64,000 nucleotides of DNA from Pseudomonas agarici. Its GTDB lineage: Bacteria; Pseudomonadota; Gammaproteobacteria; Pseudomonadales; Pseudomonadaceae. Where the stretch lies: assembly GCF_900109755.1 (NCBI RefSeq), contig NZ_FOAR01000013.1:89030-153029 (forward strand). The letters are read 5' to 3'. How positions within the stretch are numbered: position 1 is the first letter of the stretch; each line of letters begins with the position of its first letter. Both the position numbers and the translations under genes were made by a program. The notes under the pieces are model-generated. The model had not been told where the DNA came from. It saw only the letters and a program-made list of their open reading frames with translations, and did not search any database. Shown here piece after piece: positions 56,332 through 64,000 of the stretch.

Positions 56332-58230
56332 ATGGCTCAGGACAAGGAACGACTGTTCTCACTGGCGATCTTCCCCTTCGCAACGCCTTTTCAGGTCATT
56401 CACTTCAATGGGCGTGAGGCCCTGAACCGGCCCTATCGCTTTGAAATCGAACTGCTGGGCGAGGACCCAGAACTGGATCTGCACGCGCTGCAGCAGCAAC
56501 CGGCTTTCCTCAGCTTCGGGCAGGCGCAAGAAGGCGCCCATGGGCTGATCCATCAAATCAGCAGCCGCTACCTCAACCCGGATTTGTGTCACTACCGGCT
56601 GGTGCTGGGCCCGCGCCTGCAGCTTCTGGAACGCAATACCAGGCGCCGGGTGTTCTATAACCTGAGCGTCCCCGACATTCTCCGGCAGTTGCTCGAGAGC
56701 CATGGCCTGAGCGCTGCCGACTATCGCTTCGAACTCGACCAGGGCACTTACCCACCGCGCCCACAGTGCCAGCAGCACGATCAGGACGACCTGCAGTGGT
56801 TGAACCGGCTCTGTGAGGAGGAAGGCATCCACTATCACTTCGAACACAGCCCCGGCCAGCACGTCGTGGTATTCGCCGAAGATCCCCAGGCCTTTCGCGA
56901 GCGCCCCGGCGCCGTCCCCTACTGTGAAACGCTGCCTGCCCATGGCAAGCCAGTGATCAGCCGACTCCACGAACGTCACGCGATGCTCGCCCATCCCGAC
57001 AACCATCGCACGCCCGTGATCGCTTATCCGCCCTGGTCGGAGCAACCCTGGAGCACAGCGCCAGAGCATGACGGCGCCGCCAATCAGGCGGCGGCCTATG
57101 GTCTGTACTCGGCGATTGCCGATCCGCAGCAACGCCATGCGCAACAGCGCAGCCGACGCACCCTGGAGCGGCTGCGCTGTGAGGGCCGGCAGGTTCAGGG
57201 CAGCAGCAACCTGGGGCAATTGCACTGCGGTGATGTACGCCGTCTGAGCGGTCACCCGCGCCCGACACTCAACGACCAGTGGTTGATCATCGAAGTCCAG
57301 CACTGGGGCGAGCAACGATGGCGGGGCGAGGCACTTGGGCGACTCACCGACGAATACGGGCAAGTCCCCTTGTCCGATGAGCACTTCGAGACCCAGGGTT
57401 ACGGCAATCACTTCACGGCGATGCCCTGGGCCACACCGTTTCGCCCGGCCTTGCGCCAGGTACGCGCGCGGTGGCAGGGCTATCAGGTCGGCACCGTGCT
57501 TGGTCCGCCGGGACAATCGATACAGGCGGATGCCCAAGGGCGACTGCCGATCCAATTGCAAGATGCCTTGCACTCGGCGACCCACCTTCCCGGCTGCTGG
57601 ATTCCCGTGGGCATTGCCGAAGGAAAAGCGCTGCCCGTGGGTAGTCAGGTGCTGGTCGATTGTGTCGACCATGACCCGGACCAACTAGTGATCTGCGGCT
57701 TTCTGGCCGGCAGGGACAGCGATATCCCAGCCGATGCCATGCCTGCGGATCAGCAGCCAACGCTTCAACCCGGCTCATGCAATCCCGCGGCGCGGCACCC
57801 TGCCACGGCGTCGGACGACCCCGCTGCACCGGGAGAAATCTACCTCTACGAACAACCACAGAACCCTGGCCGCTGCCTATGCGACAGTCTCTGGTACATC
57901 GTGCGCATGCCACGACCGGACCTCAAGGCACTGACGCGCATGGGCCGCGATGACATCCTGCTCGAAGGCCGCAGCGATAGCCGAGGCGTCGCCGCGCTGA
58001 GTCCAGACCAGAAACATCGGCTGGCGCTGGAGCTCAGCCATACCCCGGAACAGCTCTGGTTGCTCTATCCCGGGCAGTGCGTGGCCCTGCACGACTACCT
58101 GAGGCAACACTGGAGTCTCGCTCAACACCTGGCCCTTCTCCAGGCAAGCTCGAACAACAGCCCCGATACCTGCCGTGATGAACTGAACAGCGTCTATGAA
58201 TGGTTGATTAAGCCGATAGGGCCGCACTGA
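56332..58230 (+). CDS. Type VI secretion VgrG-like tip protein without a repeat needle
   Basis: A 632-residue VgrG. The gp27-like part (about 1-360) has the family pattern FEIELL and WLNRLCEEEGIHYHFEHS; the gp5-type OB domain (about 385-480) has TVLGPPGQSIQADAQGRLPI and CWIPVGIAEGKALPVGSQVLV. The usual glycine-rich needle repeats are missing. A C-terminal region of about 120 residues follows (GEIYLYEQPQ, ILLEGRSDSRGVAALSP, YPGQCVALHDYLRQHW), possibly a transthyretin-like cargo adaptor. No other T6SS gene lies nearby, so it is an orphan. Confidence 0.88.
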   Translation: MAQDKERLFSLAIFPFATPFQVIHFNGREALNRPYRFEIELLGEDPELDLHALQQQPAFLSFGQAQEGAHGLIHQISSRYLNPDLCHYRLVLGPRLQLLERNTRRRVFYNLSVPDILRQLLESHGLSAADYRFELDQGTYPPRPQCQQHDQDDLQWLNRLCEEEGIHYHFEHSPGQHVVVFAEDPQAFRERPGAVPYCETLPAHGKPVISRLHERHAMLAHPDNHRTPVIAYPPWSEQPWSTAPEHDGAANQAAAYGLYSAIADPQQRHAQQRSRRTLERLRCEGRQVQGSSNLGQLHCGDVRRLSGHPRPTLNDQWLIIEVQHWGEQRWRGEALGRLTDEYGQVPLSDEHFETQGYGNHFTAMPWATPFRPALRQVRARWQGYQVGTVLGPPGQSIQADAQGRLPIQLQDALHSATHLPGCWIPVGIAEGKALPVGSQVLVDCVDHDPDQLVICGFLAGRDSDIPADAMPADQQPTLQPGSCNPAARHPATASDDPAAPGEIYLYEQPQNPGRCLCDSLWYIVRMPRPDLKALTRMGRDDILLEGRSDSRGVAALSPDQKHRLALELSHTPEQLWLLYPGQCVALHDYLRQHWSLAQHLALLQASSNNSPDTCRDELNSVYEWLIKPIGPH

Positions 58231-58369
58231 ACGTCACGGTGCTGTCGGTAGCCGATCATGTGCCGGTCGCGCAAGTCATCGGCGATGATTGGCACGGCAG
58301 AGATCCGAGAAGCATGGCTGACCTCCAGGGACAGTGCGATCCCTGCCCCTGAGGCCAGCCGCCTGAAAG

Positions 58370-58927
58370 TCAGGCCTTCTTGTGCTGTTCGACCCACTGG
58401 GCATAGGCATCGATAAAGGTCTGCAGGAACGCGGCGCTCCGCTCCGCCAGCTTGCCTGACTCATCGAAGGCGCTGCCTGCCCCACCAAAGTAGGCTTCCG
58501 GCTGCTGCATACACGGCACATCGAGGAACACCAGAGACTGGCGCAGGTGATGGTTGGCGCCAAAGCCACCGATAGCGCCTGGCGATACGCTGATCACCGC
58601 CCCCGGCTTACCGCTCCAGACACTTTTGCCATAGGGGCGGGAACCGACGTCAATGGCGTTCTTCAATACGCCAGGCACTGAACGATTGTATTCCGGAGTC
58701 ACGAACAGCACCGCGTCGGCACCAGCGATCTGCTGGCGGAACGTCGTATAAGCTGCCGGCGGCACATCCTCGATATCTTCGTTATAGAGCGGCAATTCAC
58801 CGAGCTCGACAATCTTCAATTGGAGATTGGCCGGTGCCTGATCGATCAAAGCCTGCGCGACCTTGCGGTTGAACGATTGTTTTCTCAAGCTGCCGACTAG
58901 GACAGCGACGGTATGGACATTGCTCAT
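58370..58927 (-). CDS. NADPH-dependent FMN reductase
   Basis: Flavodoxin-fold reductase (185 aa) of the ChrR/YieF group, reducing quinones or metals with FMN. VLVGSLRKQSFNRKVAQAL is the phosphate-binding loop, and FVTPEYNRSVPGVLKNAIDV with KPGAVISVSPGAIGGFGA is diagnostic. The start at 58927 gives an AGGA site six bases away; ATG 58933 is too close to it. The 139 bases between it and vgrG hold nothing I recognise. Confidence 0.92.
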   Translation of the reverse strand: MSNVHTVAVLVGSLRKQSFNRKVAQALIDQAPANLQLKIVELGELPLYNEDIEDVPPAAYTTFRQQIAGADAVLFVTPEYNRSVPGVLKNAIDVGSRPYGKSVWSGKPGAVISVSPGAIGGFGANHHLRQSLVFLDVPCMQQPEAYFGGAGSAFDESGKLAERSAAFLQTFIDAYAQWVEQHKKA

Positions 58928-59143
58928 GGACATTCCTGATAGTCGGGATAAAGACGCCCCAGTATAGATGATCGAACGCCGTTATTCGAGAATCTTTCTC
59001 ATCTCCAGCTCGGCATCGCCCTACACGACATTCAGAACCCGTAGGATGAGTGGACTATTTTTTCCACGCCGCAAAACTTCCCTCACCAAACAGGGGTCTA
59101 CTGGGCGGTAAATCGAGCGTTCACTTCCAGAGGTTCTAAACAG

Positions 59144-59383
59144 ATGGCCGCAGTACTCGTCGGACAATTTCATGCCAGGGACGCGGAAGGCCGTGTCTAT
59201 TCCGTGCATGAGTTCAAGGAATCGATGCCTTCCGTTGACGGTTTGGCTGGCACGGAACCGGTCATCACCTACAAGCTCGCCATTGGCGATCGTGTCAACA
59301 AACTCGACGATCAGGAATTCCTGCTGGTGCAGTCGGGGATCACCATCATCCGCGAACCCGCGAGGGCCGTAGTCGATTCATAA
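59144..59383 (+). CDS. Small conserved-looking protein of unknown function
   Basis: A 79-residue soluble protein starting MAAVLVGQFHARDAEGRVYS, after an AGAGG site. It looks like a compact beta-barrel: alternating strands (YSVHEFKES, ITYKLAIGDRVNKLD, FLLVQSGITIIRE) and no cysteine. It reads like small proteins annotated as hypothetical in many Pseudomonas. Function unknown. It is divergent from the FMN reductase and 100 bases upstream of the LysR gene. Confidence 0.7.
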   Translation: MAAVLVGQFHARDAEGRVYSVHEFKESMPSVDGLAGTEPVITYKLAIGDRVNKLDDQEFLLVQSGITIIREPARAVVDS

Positions 59384-59482
59384 CTCATGGCTATCAGCCA
59401 TTGCGCGAACTGCAGTCTTGCGAGCCAACTTGAGTTAGGATCAGTCCACTGACCTCCTCTGTGCTGGACATGGACTTCAAGC

Positions 59483-60379
59483 ATGCGTTTACGCCATATC
59501 GAAGTAATCCAGGCCATCGTGCAGACCGGCAATCTCGGCACCGCCGCTGAGTTGCTACAACTGCCGGCCCCCACGCTCAGTGCAACCTTGCAGGAAGCCG
59601 AGCAGCAACTGGGCTTTCTGTTGTTCGCCACCGTGCGCGGGAGAATGCAGGCAACGCACGAAACCCGCGAGTTGCAACCGCTAATCAGTCGCTTATACCG
59701 GGAACTGGAGCCATTGCGGCGCCTGGCCGGCGATCTGCGCCAGCATCAGGCCCCGCCCCTAAGGGTGATCTGTACCCCGCCGCTAGCCCAACAACTGCTC
59801 CCGCAAAGCGTCGCGGCGCTGCGTCGACGCTTTCGCGAAACGCCCTGCACACTCTCGAGCCAGCACACCCGCGACATCGCCCGTGGCCTGCTGCTACGCG
59901 AAATCGAGCTGGGCCTGAGCCTGCACGACCCCGAACATCCGCAGATTCAATGTGAGGCACTGACCCAGGGCAAGCTGCAATTGCTAGCCCCTCACGGCTG
60001 GCTGCAACCCCGACAAAAATACATTTCCCTACAAGACCTGGCGGGACAATCGATGGTCGGCCTGGAGGAACAGGACACCCTCAGTCTGCTGCTCGATAGC
60101 AAGCTGCAGGCCTTACGTCCGCAGCCGGTTGTGCAGACGCGGGTGCAAACCTACCAGATGATGCGCAGCATGGTCGAAGCCGGGGAAGGCCTGGCGATCG
60201 TCGACCCGTTCACAGCCGTAGGGGCCAGAGCCAGCGGTCTGGATGTCTGCCCGCTGTCACCGGCCATCCCCATCACCCTGTATGCCCTGGTCTTGAAGGA
60301 GCACGAGCCTTCAGCCGCGCAGAAGGCTTTGTTGGAGATCGTCGGCGAAAAAGCCGAAGCAATGTTGGCACCGACCTGA
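59483..60379 (+). CDS. LysR-family transcriptional regulator
   Basis: Regulator (298 aa) with an N-terminal winged helix (residues 1-60; LRHIEVIQAIVQTGNLGTAA) and a substrate-binding effector domain from about residue 90. The second half shows SMVEAGEGLAIVDPFTAVG, a usual LysR closing motif. The target is unclear: the neighbouring small gene and the GNAT gene are both candidates. Its stop is followed by a solo transposon end. Confidence 0.9.
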   Translation: MRLRHIEVIQAIVQTGNLGTAAELLQLPAPTLSATLQEAEQQLGFLLFATVRGRMQATHETRELQPLISRLYRELEPLRRLAGDLRQHQAPPLRVICTPPLAQQLLPQSVAALRRRFRETPCTLSSQHTRDIARGLLLREIELGLSLHDPEHPQIQCEALTQGKLQLLAPHGWLQPRQKYISLQDLAGQSMVGLEEQDTLSLLLDSKLQALRPQPVVQTRVQTYQMMRSMVEAGEGLAIVDPFTAVGARASGLDVCPLSPAIPITLYALVLKEHEPSAAQKALLEIVGEKAEAMLAPT

Positions 60380-60390
60380 TCCGTGGATTC

Positions 60391-60424
60391 ATTGACTAAT
60401 AGAACTCACCACACAGGTCACTAG
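60391..60424. repeat. Solo copy of the MITE right end
   Basis: The stretch from ATTGACTAATAGAACTCACC to CACTAG matches the right end of the 14.2-kb element (14326-14357) with only three substitutions in about 31 bases. It ends in CTAG, and the complement of that CTA forms the stop codon of the GNAT gene at 60421. No left end or transposase is close by. Confidence 0.55.
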
Positions 60425-60981
60425 AACAACAGATACCAGAACAGCGCCACCTCGCAAGTCTGGGCATCAATTGCGCGATAGCGTAGGTGATCCATTCCGC
60501 CCAGCACATAACCGCAACGCTCGTAGAGCCGGCACGCCCCCAGATTGTTGTTCTGGGTTTCCAGCATGACGCCCGGCAGGTTTTTCTTATGGCTCCAGAA
60601 CCGCACCACATCCAGCAGCGATTTGGCCACGCCATGGCGGCGCGCCTGCGCATCGACCGCCAATTCGTCAACATGGGCGAAGCCGTTCCAGTTGGTACTG
60701 ACCACCACATGCCCGACTGCCCGGCTATCCAGATAGGCCATGAAAATCGCACTGTCCGTCGCCCCTCGATAGCTGGCGAACTCCTCGGGATCGATCCCAT
60801 AGCACTTGCGATACGGCGTCACCGCGACCAATGGCCATTGGTCGACCCTGCGGTTTATCTCGGCCCGGCCATAGGCCTTGACTTCGAAACTAAAATCGCT
60901 ACCCCAGATGTACTCGGAGAAGCCCTCGTCGGCCACCCGGACCGAGACCTCAGGGTCTTTCGGGTTCATGACTAAATGCAT
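60421..60981 (-). CDS. GNAT-family N-acetyltransferase
   Basis: A 187-residue acetyltransferase. Motif A reads VDELAVDAQARRHGVAKSLL and motif B LETQNNNLGACRLYERCGY, both typical of streptothricin-acetyltransferase-like GNATs. The start at 60981 is chosen over 61026, whose extra residues look non-coding. It lies 14 bases after the decarboxylase stop, suggesting a shared transcript. Its TAG stop is supplied by the CTAG edge of a transposon-end repeat, so the last residues may have been altered. Substrate unknown. Confidence 0.86.
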   Translation of the reverse strand: MHLVMNPKDPEVSVRVADEGFSEYIWGSDFSFEVKAYGRAEINRRVDQWPLVAVTPYRKCYGIDPEEFASYRGATDSAIFMAYLDSRAVGHVVVSTNWNGFAHVDELAVDAQARRHGVAKSLLDVVRFWSHKKNLPGVMLETQNNNLGACRLYERCGYVLGGMDHLRYRAIDAQTCEVALFWYLLF

Positions 60982-60995
60982 AGGGCGAACTGTCC

Positions 60996-63257
60996 TTAAT
61001 CCTTGATGCAATCGACGGTATAGCAACGGCCATGACCGTCGTCTTCATGTTGCAGGCCGTGCACGTCCGCGACGAAGCCGGGAAAGCCGCTGTTGAAGGT
61101 CCGGGCGAAGGCCAGGTAGTCAATAATCGAGCGGGTTGCTTCGGTGAAACGCTCACCGGGCATGATCAGCGGAATGCCCGGTGGGTAAGGTACCAGCATG
61201 ACGGCTGCGATCCGACCTTGCAGTGCATCAATCGATACGGCCTCGACCTCGCCACGGACCAGACGGTCATAGGCATCGGCCGGTTTCATGGCAACTTCCG
61301 GCAGCACGGTATACATGCGTTTGAGGTGCTTGGCCGTAGCATTGCTGCGATAGCAGCCGTGCAGTTGATCACACAGGTCACGCAACCCCATCCCCTGATA
61401 ACGCGCCAGCCCCTGTTTCGCGACGGACGGCAGGCAACTGGCCAGACTGATATTGGCGTCGTAGTTACGTTTGAACTCCAGCAGTTCGGTGAGCAGAGTG
61501 CTCCATTTGCCCTTGGTTATCCCCATGGAGAACAGCACCAGGAACGAGTAGAGACCGGTCTTCTCCACCACCAGGCCGCGCTCCCAGAGAAACTTGCTGA
61601 CCACCGCCGCCGGAATCCCGCGTTCGCTCAACGCACCGCCCGCCGTCAGGCCCGGCATCACCAGGGTGACCTTGATCGGATCCAGCAGGACATAGTCCTC
61701 GGCGACGTCGCCAAAGCCATGCCAATCGGCCTGTGGCTCCAGCAGCCAGTCTGCCGTCTCGATCCGATCGATGCCCTCCGCCCGCGGGGCCTGCCAGATG
61801 GTGAACCACCAGTCATCGGCAGCAATATTCTGCCTCAGATTAGCCAAGGCACGGCGAAAGCTCAGGGCCTCATCGAACATTTCCTGCAGCAGCGAGCGTC
61901 CCGCCGGGCCTTCCATCATCGCCGAGGCGACGTCCAGGGAGGCGATGATGCTGTACTGCGGCGACGTGGAGATATGCATCATAAACGCTTCGTTGAAACG
62001 GTCGCGATCTAACTGTCGCGCACCGCCGTCCTGCACATGGATCATCGAGGCCTGGCTGAAGGCCGCCAGCAGTTTGTGGGTCGAATGGGTGGTAAAGACC
62101 AGTGGGCTGTCCGGGGCTCGCGAGGTGCCCATGCCATAGCGCCCGGCGAAGAACTCATGAAAGGCCGCATAGGCATACCAGGCCTCGTCGAAATGCAGCA
62201 CCTCGACACTGTTGCCCAAGCGCTGCTTGATCAGTTCGGCGTTGTAGCACAGGCCGTCATAGGTCGAGTTGGTGATCACCGCCAGCTTGACCTTCGGCGT
62301 GCGTCCCTGAGTCAGCGGGCTGGCATCGATCTTCGCCTGGATCGACTCCCGGCTGAATTCGCTCAGGGGAATCGGGCCGATAATCCCCAGTTCGTTGCGC
62401 TCCGGGCACAGGTATAGCGGGATGGCGCCAGTCATGATGATCGCATGTAACACCGACTTGTGACAGTTGCGATCCACCAGCACCAGATCGTCACGACCGA
62501 CCATCGAATGCCAGACGATCTTGTTCGCGGTCGAAGTACCGTTGATTACGAAGAACGTGTGGTCGGCACCGAAGTTACGTGCCGCTCGCGCCTCGGCTTC
62601 GGCCAGCGGGCCGGTGTGATCCAGCAACGACCCCAGCTCCGGTACGGACACCGACAGGTCGGAACGCAGGGTGTTTTCCCCGAAAAACTGATGGAACGCC
62701 TGCCCCACCGGACTCTTGCGATAGGCCACGCCACCGCCATGACCCGGTGTGTGCCAGGAGTAGTTCGAGTCGGCGGTATGCTGCACCAGGGCACGAAAAA
62801 AGGGCGGCAACAGGCCATCCAGGTAATTGCGTGCCGCCCTGGCCACCTGCCGCGCCAGGAACGGCACGGTGTCCTCAAACAGATAAAGGATGCCACGCAG
62901 TTGATTGAGTTCGCTCATGGCATCGGCGGGTGCGTTTTCCAGGGTGACCTGCTCGCCCAGGGCGAAGATCGGCAAATCCGGCGCCCGGACCCGCGCCAGG
63001 CGAATCAGCTCGACCATGTTCTGCAGCAAGTGGGTATTCTCCCCGGCCCCCTCGGCTGCAATCAACATACAGGCCAGGCCATGGTGAGTCGAAGCGACCA
63101 GGCGGCCCTCGGCATAGTCGACGGCACCAAAGACACTGAAGCCGTCCTGCTCCAGTTCTTTGGCGATTCCCCGTACCCGATCCCCGGCGACAGTGTCCGC
63201 CTTGATATCGCGGTGCACGATCAGGATCGGAAACTTCAAATCCTTGTACATGGGCAT
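60996..63257 (-). CDS. ldcA: Lysine/arginine/ornithine decarboxylase, LdcA-like
   Basis: Large PLP-dependent decarboxylase (753 aa; 751 from ATG 63251). It closely recalls P. aeruginosa LdcA (lysine to cadaverine) over its whole length, starting MYKDLKFPILIVHRDIKADT. The PLP lysine is in FTTHSTHKLLAAFS; WHTPGHGGG and FDEAWYAYAAFHEFF are conserved. It has an N-terminal wing domain, a central PLP domain and a C-terminal domain. AGGA stands five bases before 63257. Lysine preference is inferred from the relative; arginine or ornithine remain possible. Confidence 0.92.
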   Translation of the reverse strand: MPMYKDLKFPILIVHRDIKADTVAGDRVRGIAKELEQDGFSVFGAVDYAEGRLVASTHHGLACMLIAAEGAGENTHLLQNMVELIRLARVRAPDLPIFALGEQVTLENAPADAMSELNQLRGILYLFEDTVPFLARQVARAARNYLDGLLPPFFRALVQHTADSNYSWHTPGHGGGVAYRKSPVGQAFHQFFGENTLRSDLSVSVPELGSLLDHTGPLAEAEARAARNFGADHTFFVINGTSTANKIVWHSMVGRDDLVLVDRNCHKSVLHAIIMTGAIPLYLCPERNELGIIGPIPLSEFSRESIQAKIDASPLTQGRTPKVKLAVITNSTYDGLCYNAELIKQRLGNSVEVLHFDEAWYAYAAFHEFFAGRYGMGTSRAPDSPLVFTTHSTHKLLAAFSQASMIHVQDGGARQLDRDRFNEAFMMHISTSPQYSIIASLDVASAMMEGPAGRSLLQEMFDEALSFRRALANLRQNIAADDWWFTIWQAPRAEGIDRIETADWLLEPQADWHGFGDVAEDYVLLDPIKVTLVMPGLTAGGALSERGIPAAVVSKFLWERGLVVEKTGLYSFLVLFSMGITKGKWSTLLTELLEFKRNYDANISLASCLPSVAKQGLARYQGMGLRDLCDQLHGCYRSNATAKHLKRMYTVLPEVAMKPADAYDRLVRGEVEAVSIDALQGRIAAVMLVPYPPGIPLIMPGERFTEATRSIIDYLAFARTFNSGFPGFVADVHGLQHEDDGHGRCYTVDCIKD

Positions 63258-63335
63258 TTCAATCCTGAAGCGACAGAACCTTGTCCGCCAATTCCTTCAG
63301 GGTAGAAGCTGTTTGCCCTACATGTGAACTGAAGC

Positions 63336-63549
63336 GAGACCTCTTGTAACAAAAAACCGCTGAAAAAAACACTGGGTCTCTTGTCGTTTCACATGGGTAG
63401 CCAAGGGAAGGCGCATGCCATGGGAACCACGTTCTCATCGTTTCTCTTGAGCTTGTCGAATCGAGACGCCAAGGCCCGGTAGTGTTTCAACCAGGCGAAA
63501 GCGCTCTCGACCAAATACCGACTTCAATAAAGACCTCTGTCCAGGTCTC
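63336..63549. mobile_element. Decayed IS5-family insertion sequence remnant
   Basis: A 214-base stretch bounded by the inverted heptamers GAGACCT (63336) and AGGTCTC (63543), with the C-terminal part of a transposase inside. Most of the transposase is deleted, so it cannot move by itself. It sits directly upstream of the decarboxylase gene and may have altered its promoter. Confidence 0.6.
63389..63520 (-). pseudogene. IS5-family transposase, C-terminal fragment
   Basis: Minus-strand translation from 63520 gives RYLVESAFAWLKHYRALASR followed by FDKLKRND and ends PWLPM at the TGA at 63389-63391. RYxVE-x-FAWLK-x-x-RAL is the C-terminal DDE signature of IS5/IS427 transposases, including the catalytic glutamate. 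An in-frame stop lies one codon upstream and no N-terminal part is present. Confidence 0.8.
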
Positions 63550-64000
63550 TATTTGGAAAGCTGTTTCGGAAGTGGTCCAAAAGTTTCACAACGAGTTAAC
63601 GAGTATTCAATTCGGCTAAATCGAAGGTCCGGTAGATTGGGTAGTCAAAGTTTAATTGCATTGGTTGTATGTGTAAAAGTGAGTTCGGCGAGGGTGACTT
63701 TTTCAATGGACGGTAGATCCAGCCTCGGCACTTAGCGTGTTGCATCGTGTGGTATGCGCCCACTGTGGCCGTTAAAAATACGCATAAGGGGTAGTGTATT
63801 TTTGCCTTTATCTTAAAAGGTGATTTTTATCTTTCTTCGAGTAAGCGCCTGGCTAAAGGTCATTGCCGAACATTCCTAGCTATTTTTGGGATGGATCTTA
63901 CAGTCATTCCTTTTCCGCTTTGTTAGCGTCTACCTCGGTTTAAATTTATCAGGTTCGGCATGGCGCGAATGATTACGCCGTGAGTTGCCGTGCCAGCGCG
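63550..64000. other. Low-GC stretch without a supported gene
   Basis: The last 450 bases are clearly richer in A and T than the rest of the window. Only short frames exist, for example 60 codons from 63553 with a TTG start, and none resembles a known protein or has a good ribosome site. A GTG at 63980 in frame to the window edge might begin a gene, but too little is visible. Confidence 0.5.

Noticed and set aside
63553..63735. 60-codon frame in the low-GC tail
   Set aside because: TTG start without a ribosome site, no homology recognised, and it directly abuts the IS remnant.

Overview
The window looks like a chromosomal segment of a fluorescent Pseudomonas, probably the P. fluorescens group. 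The evidence is high GC content, Pseudomonas-type gene order (ccoNOQP-ccoGHIS-anr-apt-moeA-moaB-mobA; tyrB next to uvrB), and proteins that read as close relatives of P. aeruginosa and P. fluorescens families. The genus is an inference from remembered sequences; no search was run. No tRNA, rRNA, CRISPR array or intact transposon was seen.

Layout. 1-8.9 kb: a cbb3-type terminal oxidase operon (ccoN is cut by the window edge) followed by its maturation operon ccoG-ccoH-ccoI-ccoS and a TauE/SafE-like membrane protein. 8.9-10.4 kb: the oxygen sensor anr and apt; the hemN gene usual at this junction seems to survive only as a 3' scrap. 10.4-13 kb: molybdenum cofactor genes moeA, moaB and mobA. 13-19.6 kb: housekeeping and small genes, including a LexA-box-controlled small gene, an ammonium transporter behind two NtrC-like sites, a DUF883/holin-like envelope trio and dgt. 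A 144-bp MITE-like element lies at 14.2 kb.

19.8-28.8 kb is a signalling block: a stand-alone receiver resembling the receiver half of RocR, a BvgA/RocA-like LuxR-type regulator, a BvgS/RocS-like unorthodox kinase with two periplasmic solute-binding domains, and a second hybrid kinase. A free methionine-(R)-sulfoxide reductase and an AAA ATPase lie between the two kinases. Two palindromes resembling the inverted heptads bound by BvgA precede the regulator. 28.8-45 kb: gpx, msrB, alaA, htpX, tpm, deaD, a spermidine-synthase-like gene, a class II DAHP synthase, a YcaQ-like protein, a TauE permease, tyrB, uvrB, a secreted protein of unknown function and a DapF-like protein lacking both catalytic cysteines.

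46.4-52.2 kb: a complete Csu-type chaperone-usher pilus operon (three spore-coat-U pilins, chaperone, usher, two-domain tip adhesin) behind a 600-bp AT-rich upstream region. 52.8-60.4 kb: a ZapE-like ATPase, a leucine-rich-repeat/protein-kinase fusion, a YebC-family protein, an orphan VgrG without a repeat needle, an FMN reductase, a small unknown gene and a LysR regulator. 60.4-63.3 kb: a GNAT acetyltransferase and a large lysine/arginine decarboxylase. The last 700 bases are low-GC and hold a decayed IS5-family element.

Main themes: oxygen-responsive respiration (Anr with the cbb3 oxidase and its assembly factors), repair of oxidised methionine (MsrB, fRMsr, Gpx), and surface attachment possibly governed by a phosphorelay (RocS/RocA-like proteins and Csu pili; the link is an inference).
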